Assembly (NCBI GenBank): GCA_018064685.1 | Contig: JAGHUS010000026.1 | Location: 1 to 37,986 of the forward strand | Origin: Bacteroidales bacterium | GTDB taxonomy: Bacteria > Bacteroidota > Bacteroidia > Bacteroidales > Bacteroidaceae | Length of the DNA stretch: 37,986 nucleotides | Direction: 5' to 3' | Part shown: piece after piece, positions 1 through 8,101 of the stretch | Position numbering within the stretch: position 1 is the stretch's first letter | Layout of the letters: the number at the start of each line of letters is the position of its first letter | Made by a program: the position numbers and the translations under genes | Notes under the pieces: model-generated | Database searches by the model: none | The model's input: only the letters and a program-made list of their open reading frames with translations | Told to the model about the DNA's origin: nothing

Positions 1-265
1 ATATCCATAAGAGACATAGTTGTATATTTTTAGAAGTTATTAAATATATTTACTGTAGATGTGAAATCTGTTGTTTGTTGAATCTCGGAATCATTATCCG
101 AAGATAAAGAAAAAAATATCCATAATAAGAGACATAGTTGTATATTTTTAGAAGTTATTAAATTTATTTACTGTAGATGCGTAATCTGTTGTTTGTTGAA
201 TCTCGGAATCATTATCCGAAGATAAAGAAAAAAATATCCATAATAAGAGACATAGTTGTAATTTT
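1..265. repeat. Tandem repeat, 115-118 bp unit, about 2.3 copies
   Basis: Copy 1 spans 1-115, copy 2 spans 116-233 and a partial third copy runs 234-265. The copies are nearly identical; copy 2 carries a 3-base TAA insertion and a few substitutions. Each unit is AT-rich, ends in an A-run, and holds a small dyad (CGGA-atcatta-TCCG). No open reading frame of note crosses it. The array may continue left of the window. Positions 266-457 hold nothing recognisable except the possible leftward -7 element listed separately. Confidence 0.9.
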
Positions 266-301
266 TTAAGAGGTTAAACGTTTTGTTTTTGTTTGACGAT
301 G

Positions 302-309
302 CAAAGGTA
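302..309 (-). promoter_or_regulatory. Possible leftward promoter -7 element (TACCTTTG)
   Basis: The minus strand reads TACCTTTG, a match to the Bacteroidetes TAnnTTTG -7 consensus. No TTTG lies at the expected 19-21 base distance upstream, so the match is only half a promoter. If used, it would drive transcription leftward through the 118 bp repeat array into a gene outside the window. Confidence 0.35.
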
Positions 310-457
310 CGGCGATTTTCCTATACATGATTTTCAATTTGTGAAATCGTGACGGACAAATTGTGAAAACGCTATCATAGTGTGAAAATATGGCTCGTTG
401 GAGTGGATTTCTCCTCATTTTTTTGGCTATGTCGGCAGAAATCATCAACTTTGTCAC

Positions 458-1810
458 ATGATTACACGATACACTTTTCACGAAGGAAAACTTACCATTG
501 CCATCAATGGGCATGTAGATAGCAGCATGGCCATGATGCTGCAGGAAGAGATGAACGCTGCGATAGAGAAGCACCGCAGCAAAACCACCGAACTGGTGCT
601 CGATGCCGAAGGAATGAGTCATATCTCCAGCCTTGGCCTGCGCTGCATACTGCAACTGAAGAAGGAGTGGCCGGAAGTCCAAGTGGTCAACTGCTGTGCT
701 GATGTGTATAACGTGTTCAAGATGACTGGCTTCACAAGGATCATCACCGTGACGAAGTCCCTGCCACGCTTCTCTTCGGAGATACTGGAGCCTGTGGAAG
801 GTTTGGAAGGCGTCTATCATTTGTCGGACGAGACGATGGTGAAGGTCTTTCCTCGGGCAACGGAACTGCAGGCCGTAGAGCGAGAGGTGAAGTCGTCGAG
901 GGAGCTGTTTATCCGCGGCGTGCCTACCGTCATGACCTTCGAGGTGGTGAGGGTGGACGACTGCTACGGACTTGTCTTTGAGAGCGTGGAGAAGAAAGCC
1001 ATGGATGCGGCGACGCTCGGCGAGTTGATGAAGCGTTTCCATCAGCATATCATTGAGCCTAACGAGCAGATACCGTCGGCCATAGAGACAGAGAAGCAGA
1101 AAGTGAGGGACAAGGCAGCAGAGTATGGCGAGGAGAGGACAGCGAAGATGTTCCAGGTACTCAACACCATTCCTGACGGCTCGGCACTTGTCCACGGCAA
1201 TTTCTCCATGCAGAAGGTGGCATTCAGCGAGAGGGGCGCGAAACCTGTGATAACAGACCTGGGCAGCATCTGTTTCGGCAACCCCGTACTGGATATGACA
1301 AGCCTTTACAACTCTCTGCCCGAGACGCAGCGGACTGAGTACTTCGACGAACTCCTTCGCGCGTATTATAATAATGAGTCTGAAGCTTCCGTGGAGAAGA
1401 TCAGACAGAACATCGTGACGCTTGCCAAGGCTTACCGTTGCTTTGAAGAGGGTGTGACGGACTGCTGGGACGAAATCTTCTCCGACCTCCATTTCAAGAT
1501 GGACTTCGCTGAGAGGATACGACAGCTGGAACGTCAGCGCTTCTACCTGAACGGAGATGTCAACATAGACTGGGTAGCAAGCCATCTGGCAACGAATCGC
1601 CACTACGTCTCAGATTATTTCAACAAGGTGTTGCACGTGACGTTCAGCGACTACATCAACAACCTACGCCTTGAGTATGCCGTCAGTCTGATACGCTCTG
1701 GCAGGGTGCTGCAGCAGGATATTGCCAGCAGTGCAGGCTTCAACAGCGACCACACCTTCCGCCGACTCTTCAAGCAGAAGTATGGCTGCACGCCTTCGCA
1801 GTTCAAGTGA
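458..1810 (+). CDS. STAS / kinase-like / AraC-type three-domain regulator
   Basis: A 450-residue protein that appears to join three modules. Residues 1-105 resemble a STAS domain (anti-sigma antagonist type), with a SHISSLGL segment where the phosphorylatable serine normally lies. Residues about 106-340 resemble the aminoglycoside-phosphotransferase-like kinase fold that accompanies STAS domains in the TIGR02172 type of protein. The catalytic-loop motif reads HGN (246-248) instead of HGD, while the later metal-binding ITDLG (D267) is kept, so phosphotransfer may be lost. Residues about 350-450 form an AraC-type double helix-turn-helix ending KYGCTPSQFK. I chose Met458 because the STAS fold begins there; an in-frame ATG at 398 would add 20 residues without domain character. 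It probably regulates transcription in response to a bound ligand or partner. The target is unknown and the gene stands alone. Confidence 0.75.
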   Translation: MITRYTFHEGKLTIAINGHVDSSMAMMLQEEMNAAIEKHRSKTTELVLDAEGMSHISSLGLRCILQLKKEWPEVQVVNCCADVYNVFKMTGFTRIITVTKSLPRFSSEILEPVEGLEGVYHLSDETMVKVFPRATELQAVEREVKSSRELFIRGVPTVMTFEVVRVDDCYGLVFESVEKKAMDAATLGELMKRFHQHIIEPNEQIPSAIETEKQKVRDKAAEYGEERTAKMFQVLNTIPDGSALVHGNFSMQKVAFSERGAKPVITDLGSICFGNPVLDMTSLYNSLPETQRTEYFDELLRAYYNNESEASVEKIRQNIVTLAKAYRCFEEGVTDCWDEIFSDLHFKMDFAERIRQLERQRFYLNGDVNIDWVASHLATNRHYVSDYFNKVLHVTFSDYINNLRLEYAVSLIRSGRVLQQDIASSAGFNSDHTFRRLFKQKYGCTPSQFK

Positions 1811-1844
1811 ATAATTTTCATACTATGTAGGCACGGCATGATGA

Positions 1845-1916
1845 TTTGACACAGATTGCATGGATCACACAGATTTTCATATAGAATCTGCGTTAATCTA
1901 CGGAATCTGTGTCAAA
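1845..1916. repeat. 72 bp inverted-repeat element (CACAGATT words)
   Basis: The outer 13 bp (1845-1857, TTTGACACAGATT) are perfectly complementary to 1904-1916. Inside, the word ACAGATT recurs on each arm at similar spacing, so the two halves are imperfect mirror images for about 30 bp each around a short centre. It lies between the regulator gene and the leuS promoter and encodes nothing. Its length equals that of the element at 25519-25590. Confidence 0.8.
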
Positions 1917-1937
1917 TAATATATAATTGCCAATAAA

Positions 1938-1969
1938 TTTGGAAAAACACTCGCTTATTCGTACCTTTG
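1938..1969 (+). promoter_or_regulatory. leuS promoter, Bacteroidetes type
   Basis: TTTG at 1938-1941, a 20-base spacer, and TACCTTTG at 1962-1969 match the Bacteroidetes -33/-7 promoter. The leuS ATG follows 23 bases after the -7 element, which implies a very short leader. No Shine-Dalgarno sequence is evident, as is usual in this phylum. Confidence 0.75.
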
Positions 1970-1992
1970 CACGCAAAATAAATTAATAAGGT

Positions 1993-4900
1993 ATGAAAGA
2001 GTACAATTTTAGAGAGATTGAACAGAAGTGGCACCAGAACTGGGTGGCCAATAAGACGTATAAGGTAGTAGAGGACGAGAGCCGTAAGAAGTTCTACGTC
2101 CTGAACATGTTCCCCTACCCCAGTGGCGCAGGTCTGCACGTGGGTCATCCCCTCGGCTACATCGCCAGCGACATCTATGCACGCTACAAGCGTCTGCAGG
2201 GTTACAACGTGCTGAACCCAATGGGCTACGACGCCTACGGTCTGCCTGCCGAGCAGCATGCCATCAAGACGGGTCAGCACCCCGAGATAAGCACGTTTGC
2301 CAACATCGACCACTACCGCGAACAGCTGGACAAGATCGGCTTCTCGTTCGACTGGGACCGCGAAGTGCGTACCTGCACGCCCGACTACTATCACTGGACG
2401 CAGTGGGCTTTCCAGAAGATGTTTAACTCGCACTTCAGCACGACCCCTCTCCCGACCTCTCCCGAGGGAGAGGAGACTCCTGGCGGAAAGGCACGTCCTA
2501 TCAGTGAGTTGGTAGCATACTTCGAACAAAATGGTACCGAAGGACTTGAACAGTATGGCGTTGCTTGCAGCGAGGAGTTGAACTTTACCGCCGATGAGTG
2601 GAAGGCTATGGACGAGAAGCAGAAGTCTGACACACTGATGAACTACCGTCTGGCCTTCATGGGCGAGACGATGGTGAACTGGTGTCCGCAGCTCGGCACC
2701 GTACTGGCCAATGACGAGGTGGTGAACGGTGTGAGCGAGCGTGGCGGCTATCCCGTAGAGCAGAAAAAGATGCGCCAGTGGTGTCTGCGTGTCAGCGCCT
2801 ACAGCCAGCGTCTGCTGGACGGACTGGAGACCATCCAGTGGAGCGAGAGCATCAAGGAGACACAGAAGAACTGGATTGGCCGCAGCGAGGGTACCGAAGT
2901 GGAAATCAAGGTGGCACAGACCCCCCAACCCCCTAAAGGGGGAGAACAGGATGGTTCTGCCGCTGAGACTCTCCCCCTTCAGGGGGCTGGGGGGGCTGAG
3001 GGCTTGTCCTTCACCATCTTCACCACCCGTGCCGATACCATGTTCGGTGTGACCTTCTTCGTGCTGGCTCCCGAGAGCGAGCTCGTTGACCAGGTTACCA
3101 CCGCCGAGCAACGTCAGGCTGTGGATGAGTACATCAAGTACGTAAAGAGCCGTACCGAGCGTGAACGTATGATCGACCACACCGTGACGGGTGTCTTCAG
3201 TGGTGCTTATGGCATCAACCCCATCACGGGCGACAAGTGCCCCATCTATATTGCAGAATACGTACTGGCTGGCTACGGAACGGGTGCCATCATGGCCGTT
3301 CCCGCTCACGACAGCCGTGACTACGCCTTCGCTAAGCACTTCAACCTGCCCATCATCCCCCTCATCGAGGGTGCCGATGTGAGCAAGGAGAGCTACGACG
3401 CCAAGGAGGGTATCGTGACGAACAGTCCACGGACCCCCCAACCCCCTAAAGGGGGAGAACAGGATGGGGCTACCGCAGAGGCTCTCCCCCTTCAGGGGGC
3501 TGGGGGGTCTGTAGAATACGACGGAGAGGCCCTTGTATTGAATGGACTGACCATCAAGGAGGCTATTGCAGAGACGAAGCGCTTCGTGAAGGCACACAAC
3601 CTGGGTCGCGTGAAGGTGAACTATCGTCTGCGCGATGCCATCTTCAGTCGTCAGCGCTACTGGGGCGAGCCCTTCCCCGTATATTACAAGAATGGCATTC
3701 CCACAATGATTCCCGAGGAGTGCCTGCCCGTCGAACTTCCTGCAGTGGAGAAGTTCCTGCCCACCGAGACCGGCGAGCCTCCATTGGGCAACGCACAGAT
3801 TTGGGCTTGGGACGAGGCTAACAAGAAGATTGTGGACAAGGCGCTCATCGACGAGAAGACCGTCTTCCCCATCGAGCTCTACACCATGCCCGGCTTTGCT
3901 GGTTCGAGCGCTTACTATCTGCGCTATATGGATCCCAAGAACGACGAGGCTCTGATCAGCGACGAGGCTGCCTCGTACTGGCAGAACGTCGACCTCTATG
4001 TGGGTGGTTCTGAGCACGCTACGGGTCACCTTATCTACTCTCGCTTCTGGAACAAGTTCCTTTTCGACCTGGGCGTGAGCAAGAAGGAAGAGCCCTTCCA
4101 GAAACTCATCAACCAGGGTATGATACAGGGTTGGTCAAGCTTCGTATACCGTGTCAAGGGCACTCAGAAGTATGTCAGCTTCGACCTTTTGGAGACCCAA
4201 TATGACGATGCCGCCAAGAAGAACCGTTACTTCTATCAGGGTGTTGAGGCTGACCCCATCTACACCGATGTAAGTACCGTCAGCGGTAACCAGCTTGACA
4301 TTGACAAGATTCGTGCATGGATGCCCGAGTTCAAGGATGCTGAGTTCGTGACCAACGAGAGCGGCCAGTACATCATCAGTCAGTCTATCGAGAAGATGTC
4401 GAAGTCGAAGTATAACGTGGTGAATCCCGACGACATCTGCGAGAACTATGGAGCCGACACCTTGCGTCTGTACGAGATGTTCCTCGGTCCCATCGAGCAG
4501 TCTAAGCCTTGGGACGTAGCCGGCATTGACGGTTGCTTCCGCTTCCTGAAGAAGTTCTGGGCATTGTACTGGGGCAAGACCGACGAACTGCAGGTGACCG
4601 ACAGCGAGGCTTCTGCCGAGAGCATGAAGAGTCTGCACAAACTCATCAAGAAGGTGACCGGCGACATCGAGACCTTCTCATACAACACCTCCGTGCCCGC
4701 CTTCATGGTGGCTACCAGCGAGTTGGCACAGCAGAAGTGTACCTCGCGCCAGGTGCTCGAGCCTCTGGCCGTACTCATCGCTCCCTTCTGTCCCCACATT
4801 GCTGAGGAGCTGTGGGAGGCAATGGGCCATACCACCAGTGTATGCGATGCCGAGTGGCCCTCGTTCGACGAGAAGTACCTCGTTGAGTCGACCGTCAAGG

Positions 4901-5079
4901 TGGGTGTTCAGTTCAGTGGTAAGGTGCGTTTCACCATGGAGTTTGCTGCCGACGCTACCAAGGAGCAGATGATAGAGCAGGTTATGCAGGCCGAGGAGAG
5001 TCAGCGCTATCTGCAGGGCAAGACGGTGGTGAAGCAGATTGCCGTGCCTGGTCGCATCGTAAATATTGTGGTGAAGTAA
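1993..5079 (+). CDS. leuS: Leucine--tRNA ligase with three in-frame repeat insertions
   Basis: Class I aminoacyl-tRNA synthetase that charges tRNA-Leu in the cytoplasm. The HIGH-type motif is HVGH at residues 49-52 and KMSKS is at 801-805. The editing (CP1) domain lies between, with a [13 protein letters not shown] segment and the [15 protein letters not shown] segment that includes the editing aspartate. The protein has 1028 residues; Bacteroidales LeuRS are, as I recall, near 940. The excess is largely explained by three Pro/Gly-rich stretches at about residues 151-163, 310-335 and 481-506. Each is encoded by palindromic DNA of intergenic type and each keeps the frame. All catalytic motifs outside them are intact, so the enzyme is probably functional. 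It starts right after its own promoter, and a YitT gene begins 9 bases after its stop, suggesting co-transcription. Confidence 0.97.
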   Translation: MKEYNFREIEQKWHQNWVANKTYKVVEDESRKKFYVLNMFPYPSGAGLHVGHPLGYIASDIYARYKRLQGYNVLNPMGYDAYGLPAEQHAIKTGQHPEISTFANIDHYREQLDKIGFSFDWDREVRTCTPDYYHWTQWAFQKMFNSHFSTTPLPTSPEGEETPGGKARPISELVAYFEQNGTEGLEQYGVACSEELNFTADEWKAMDEKQKSDTLMNYRLAFMGETMVNWCPQLGTVLANDEVVNGVSERGGYPVEQKKMRQWCLRVSAYSQRLLDGLETIQWSESIKETQKNWIGRSEGTEVEIKVAQTPQPPKGGEQDGSAAETLPLQGAGGAEGLSFTIFTTRADTMFGVTFFVLAPESELVDQVTTAEQRQAVDEYIKYVKSRTERERMIDHTVTGVFSGAYGINPITGDKCPIYIAEYVLAGYGTGAIMAVPAHDSRDYAFAKHFNLPIIPLIEGADVSKESYDAKEGIVTNSPRTPQPPKGGEQDGATAEALPLQGAGGSVEYDGEALVLNGLTIKEAIAETKRFVKAHNLGRVKVNYRLRDAIFSRQRYWGEPFPVYYKNGIPTMIPEECLPVELPAVEKFLPTETGEPPLGNAQIWAWDEANKKIVDKALIDEKTVFPIELYTMPGFAGSSAYYLRYMDPKNDEALISDEAASYWQNVDLYVGGSEHATGHLIYSRFWNKFLFDLGVSKKEEPFQKLINQGMIQGWSSFVYRVKGTQKYVSFDLLETQYDDAAKKNRYFYQGVEADPIYTDVSTVSGNQLDIDKIRAWMPEFKDAEFVTNESGQYIISQSIEKMSKSKYNVVNPDDICENYGADTLRLYEMFLGPIEQSKPWDVAGIDGCFRFLKKFWALYWGKTDELQVTDSEASAESMKSLHKLIKKVTGDIETFSYNTSVPAFMVATSELAQQKCTSRQVLEPLAVLIAPFCPHIAEELWEAMGHTTSVCDAEWPSFDEKYLVESTVKVGVQFSGKVRFTMEFAADATKEQMIEQVMQAEESQRYLQGKTVVKQIAVPGRIVNIVVK
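2443..2480. repeat. Palindromic insertion 1 inside leuS
   Basis: CCTCTCCC (2456-2463), GA, then GGGAGAGG (2466-2473) is a perfect 8 bp stem. It encodes the segment [10 protein letters not shown] within leuS, at a spot where other Bacteroidales LeuRS (from memory) go directly from the LFNSW-like segment to ARPIEEL. The sequence resembles a common intergenic CTCTCCC...GGGAGAG palindrome. Confidence 0.75.
2921..2994. repeat. Palindromic insertion 2 inside leuS, 74 bp
   Basis: Arms 2921-2944 and 2971-2994 (24 bp each) are complementary except at two positions, which would be G-U pairs in RNA. Each arm contains its own small hairpin (CCCCCT-AA-AGGGGG on the left). The 26-base centre starts AACAGGATGG. 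Read in frame it gives [12 protein letters not shown]...LPLQGAGG, placed at the beginning of the editing domain. Geometry and sequence are nearly those of the copy at 3434-3507. Confidence 0.9.
3434..3507. repeat. Palindromic insertion 3 inside leuS, 74 bp
   Basis: Second copy of the same 74 bp element, with arms 3434-3457 and 3484-3507 identical to the arms of the copy at 2921-2994. Only the centre differs, by a few bases. It encodes [12 protein letters not shown]...LPLQGAGG again, here after the EGIVTNSPR segment near the far end of the editing domain. Both copies are inserted in the same reading frame and orientation. Confidence 0.9.
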
Positions 5080-5088
5080 GTATACGAA

Positions 5089-5985
5089 ATGCTCAGCAAA
5101 CCTACATTGCATCAAGTGCTTGACATCGTCAAGGACTTCTTCTTCATCAACCTTGGTATGGCGATCTACTCTGCCGGTTGGGCACTGTTCCTGCTCCCCA
5201 ACCACATCACCACGGGTGGTGGAGCAGGTCTGATGGCCATTCTGCAGTACGCCACGGGCTTCCCCATGCAGTACTCGCTGCTCATCCTGAACAGCGGGCT
5301 GCTTCTGGCAGCCTGGTGGCAGCTGGGTGCCAAGTTCGCACTCAAGACGCTCTATGCCGTCCTCTCACTTACCTTCTACCTGGGACTGGGACAGGAACTC
5401 ATCACCCAGACTGATGGCACGCTGCTCAACGTGCTGGGCGAGAACCAAGAGGGAATGGCTTGCATCCTTGGTGCCGTGCTCAACGGTATCGGCATCGGCA
5501 TGGTGTTCATGTCGGGCGGATGTACGGGCGGATGGGATATCATCGCAGCCATCATCAACAAGTACAAGAATATCAGCATCGGCCGCGTACTGCTCTATCT
5601 CGACCTCTTCGTCATTGGCAGCTGTTACTTCCTCTTCCACAGTTGGCAGATGGTGGTGTTCGGCTACGTGACACTCGTCATCTATACCTTCGCCGTGGAC
5701 ACGATGATAAACTCGTCAAAGCAGGACATTCAGTTCACCATCTACACCAAAGAGAGCGAGAAACTGGTAGAGATAATACGCGCCAAGACGGGACACACCG
5801 CTACACTGCTCTATGGCGAGGGTGCCTACACCCACGACCAAATGAAGGTGGTGGTGACCATCGTACACAAGAGCGAACAGGTGGAGATGCTGCGCCTCAT
5901 CCGCGACACCGACCCTGCCTCGTTCGTCACCTTCCACCGAGTGGAGGGAGCCTTCGGACTGGGATTCAACACCATCAAGGCGTAA
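5089..5985 (+). CDS. YitT family membrane protein (first of two)
   Basis: A 298-residue integral membrane protein of the YitT family. The N-terminal two thirds hold five or six hydrophobic segments (for example INLGMAIYSAGWALFLLPN and GYVTLVIYTFAVDTM). They include the glycine-rich GITTGG-like NHITTGGGAGLMA and the MSGGCTGGWDII motif typical of the family. The last ~90 residues form a soluble DUF2179 domain ending VEGAFGLGF. The biochemical function of the family is not established; transport is often assumed. The ATG lies 9 bases after leuS, so the two are probably co-transcribed. A paralogue with the same layout follows at 6314. Confidence 0.9.
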   Translation: MLSKPTLHQVLDIVKDFFFINLGMAIYSAGWALFLLPNHITTGGGAGLMAILQYATGFPMQYSLLILNSGLLLAAWWQLGAKFALKTLYAVLSLTFYLGLGQELITQTDGTLLNVLGENQEGMACILGAVLNGIGIGMVFMSGGCTGGWDIIAAIINKYKNISIGRVLLYLDLFVIGSCYFLFHSWQMVVFGYVTLVIYTFAVDTMINSSKQDIQFTIYTKESEKLVEIIRAKTGHTATLLYGEGAYTHDQMKVVVTIVHKSEQVEMLRLIRDTDPASFVTFHRVEGAFGLGFNTIKA

Positions 5986-5994
5986 GCTTTATTA

Positions 5995-6262
5995 GGGTAG
6001 TAAAAGGGAATAAAAAGGTAGTAAAAGGGTAGTAAAGCTTTTGACGCAAGGTCAAAATGCAGACGAATGTATTATTCTTGAAGGGGAGTAAAAAGGGAGT
6101 AAAAGGGGAGTAAAAGGGTAGTAAAAAGGACGAATGTATTGGTTCTTGAAGGGGAGTAAAAAGGGAGTAAAAGGGGAGTAAAGCTTTTGACGCAAGGTCA
6201 AAATGCAGACAAATGTATTTGAACTTTGAAAGGAAGTAATAGGAAAGTATTAGGACGATAGA
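5995..6262. repeat. A/G-rich word repeats between the two YitT genes
   Basis: This gap is filled with degenerate 10-11 bp words of the form GGGGAGTAAAA or GGTAGTAAAA. A longer unit of about 43 bp occurs twice (6031-6073 and 6177-6219), and a degraded third trace lies at about 6272-6305. The 43 bp unit contains the dyad TTTTGAC-gcaag-GTCAAAA. No gene is visible between 5986 and 6313. The same words and unit reappear at 7918-8087 before the PorZ-like gene. Confidence 0.85.
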
Positions 6263-6313
6263 AGTTAACAGGTACGCTTTTGACGCTAGAATAAAACAAA
6301 GACAGATTAAGTA

Positions 6314-7195
6314 ATGAATCAAAAAGATATAATAGGAATGATTCGCGACTACTGCATCATGCTGTTCGGAATCATTTTGTTTGCAATCGGATATGCATGT
6401 TTCATGTTGCCCTACGGTATCACCAGCGGTGGCATGGGCGGTGTGGCAGCCATCATCTACTATGCTACTGGCTTCCCCGCTCAATACGGATATTTCCTCA
6501 TCAACCTGGTGCTGCTCTCGGTAGCACTGTGGATTATGGGGTGGCGATACACCACCCGAACACTCGTAGCCAACGTCATCATCTCGGTGTTCATCGGTTT
6601 CTTTCAGGAAATCATCACACAGGACGATGGTACACTGACAAAGCTGGTTGGCGATGAGATGTTCATGGCGTGCGTCTTGGCAGGCTGCTTCGAGGGCGTG
6701 GGACTGGCACTGGTGTTCCAGTCTGGTGGCAGCACAGGCGGAACGGATATCATCGCCTCGTGCGTGAACAAATACCGCGACCTGCAACTGGGGCGCATCA
6801 TGCTCTTTCTCGACCTCTTCATCGTGGGTTGCGGTTACTTCGTCTTCCACGATCTAGAGCGTATGTTGGTGGGTTATGTGGTGATGTTCATCTCCATGAC
6901 CGTGCTCGACTACGTGCTCAACATGGCCAACCAGAGTGTGCAGTTCACCATCATCAGCAACCGCTACGAAGAGATTGCCGACGCCGTGAACCGACACATG
7001 GACCGAGGCGTAACGGTGCTGAACGGTTCGGGATGGTACAGCAAGGAGGAGCGACGCGTACTGCTCATCCTGGCCAAGAAGCGCGAGAAACAACGCATCA
7101 TGCAACTGATTCGACACAAAGACCCCAACGCTTTCCTCTCGGTGAGCAACGTCGAGGGTGTCTTCGGCGAGGGATTTGACGTGATAAAGAAGTAG
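6314..7195 (+). CDS. YitT family membrane protein (second of two)
   Basis: A 293-residue paralogue of the preceding gene, with the same order: hydrophobic segments, YGITSGGMGGVAAI, FQSGGSTGGTDIIA, then a C-terminal DUF2179 domain ending NVEGVFGEGFDVIKK. The two proteins align along their whole length but are clearly diverged, so the duplication is not recent. The start is set by ATG at 6314 followed directly by the first hydrophobic segment; an ATG further upstream would lie in the repeats. A 43 bp dyad-containing repeat ends about 95 bases upstream. Function is unknown beyond a likely role at the inner membrane. Confidence 0.9.
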   Translation: MNQKDIIGMIRDYCIMLFGIILFAIGYACFMLPYGITSGGMGGVAAIIYYATGFPAQYGYFLINLVLLSVALWIMGWRYTTRTLVANVIISVFIGFFQEIITQDDGTLTKLVGDEMFMACVLAGCFEGVGLALVFQSGGSTGGTDIIASCVNKYRDLQLGRIMLFLDLFIVGCGYFVFHDLERMLVGYVVMFISMTVLDYVLNMANQSVQFTIISNRYEEIADAVNRHMDRGVTVLNGSGWYSKEERRVLLILAKKREKQRIMQLIRHKDPNAFLSVSNVEGVFGEGFDVIKK

Positions 7196-7208
7196 AACGC
7201 ACACACAC

Positions 7209-7240
7209 AGACCCTCCCCCGCCCCCCTTTAGGGGGGAGC
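7209..7240. repeat. Half copy of the leuS-type palindrome, intergenic
   Basis: CCCCCCTTTAGGGGGGAG followed by CAGTATGGG corresponds to the left arm and start of the centre of the 74 bp element found inside leuS. The right arm is missing. It shows that the same repeat family also lives in intergenic DNA in this window. Confidence 0.7.
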
Positions 7241-7306
7241 AGTATGGGAAAGAGAGGTGCGAGAGGGGAAGAACAACACATCGAGGATGGAAAGGCGTAA
7301 GACTAA

Positions 7307-7343
7307 TAATTATGAATTAAGAATTATGAATTATGAATTAATT
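7307..7343. repeat. AATTATGAATT word repeat before rdgB
   Basis: Overlapping copies of the word TTATGAA run up to the rdgB start codon. Similar words lie at 11962-12012 and 28078-28114, and a TCAATTA variant lies at 23944-23970. The in-frame ATGs inside the repeat are unlikely starts. Confidence 0.7.
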
Positions 7344-7943
7344 ATGGCCACCAACAACGAGCACAAGCTTCGTGAGATTCGCCAGATTCTGGGCGACAAA
7401 TACGAGGTGAAGGGCTTGAAGGAGATTGGCTGCAACGAAGATATACCCGAGACGAGCGACACACTGGAGGGCAATGCCCTGCAGAAGGCACAGTATGTTT
7501 ACGACCACTACGGACTGGACTGCTTTGCCGACGACACGGGTCTGGAGGTGGAGGCACTGGACGGTGCACCGGGCATCTACACAGCACGCTTCGGACAGAT
7601 GAACGGCTATGGCGACAGCCATGACTCGGATGCCAACATCGCTTGTCTGCTGGACAAGTTGAAGGATGCCGCATCACGCAAGGCACGTTTCCGCACTGCC
7701 ATCGTACTGATACAGGGCGGCGAGAAGCATCTCTTCGAGGGTATCGTGGAGGGCGAGATTCTGAAGGAGCGTACCGGCACCGATGGCTTCGGCTACGACC
7801 CCATCTTCGCACCCACCGAGGCCGGCATGAGCTTTGCCGAGATGGGACCCGCCGAGAAGAACCGCATCAGCCATCGCGGCAGAGCCACACAGAAGCTGGT
7901 AGAGTACCTTCAGAAGGGGAGTAAAAGGGAAGTAAAAAGGTAG
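7344..7943 (+). CDS. rdgB: dITP/XTP pyrophosphatase (RdgB/HAM1 family)
   Basis: A 199-residue enzyme that hydrolyses dITP, XTP and similar non-canonical purine nucleotides to monophosphates, keeping them out of DNA and RNA. Family motifs are clear: the N-terminal ATNNEHKLREI (substrate-binding TxNxxK region), FADDTGLEVEALDGAPGIYTARF (quoted here by its parts FADDTGLEV and GAPGIYTARF), TDGFGYDPIF, and the C-terminal SHRGRA. I start it at 7344, where the conserved MATNN begins; upstream in-frame ATGs fall in an AT-rich word repeat. The last residues (GSKREVKR) are encoded by the GGGAGTAAAAG repeat downstream, which also supplies the stop codon. It follows two YitT genes and precedes a PorZ-like gene, all rightward. 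Confidence 0.95.
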   Translation: MATNNEHKLREIRQILGDKYEVKGLKEIGCNEDIPETSDTLEGNALQKAQYVYDHYGLDCFADDTGLEVEALDGAPGIYTARFGQMNGYGDSHDSDANIACLLDKLKDAASRKARFRTAIVLIQGGEKHLFEGIVEGEILKERTGTDGFGYDPIFAPTEAGMSFAEMGPAEKNRISHRGRATQKLVEYLQKGSKREVKR

Positions 7944-8087
7944 TAAAAGGGAAATAAAAAAGTAGTAAAAGGGGAGTAAAAGGGGAGTAAAAGGGGAGTA
8001 ATAAGGACGGATGAATTACTTCTTGAAAAGAGAGTAAAAGAGGAGTAAAAAAGAGAGTAAAGCTCTTGAGACAAGGTCAAAATGCAG
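7918..8087. repeat. A/G-rich word repeats before the PorZ-like gene
   Basis: GGGGAGTAAAA-type words like those at 5995-6262 begin inside the 3' end of rdgB and continue to about 8060. They are followed by a third copy of the ~43 bp unit (AGTAAAGCTCTTGAGACAAG at 8056, then GTCAAAATGCAG), with a degraded left dyad arm. It ends 14 bases before the next start codon. Confidence 0.8.
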
Positions 8088-8101
8088 AAGTTAAAACAAC
8101 C

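Noticed and set aside
398..457. Upstream start for the STAS-AraC regulator
   Set aside because: The 20 extra residues have no domain character and the STAS strand begins at the ATG at 458.
1912..4029. 705-codon open frame on the minus strand
   Set aside because: It is the antisense shadow of leuS, whose motifs are intact; the frame stays open because of GC-biased third positions, and the translation shows no recognisable domain.
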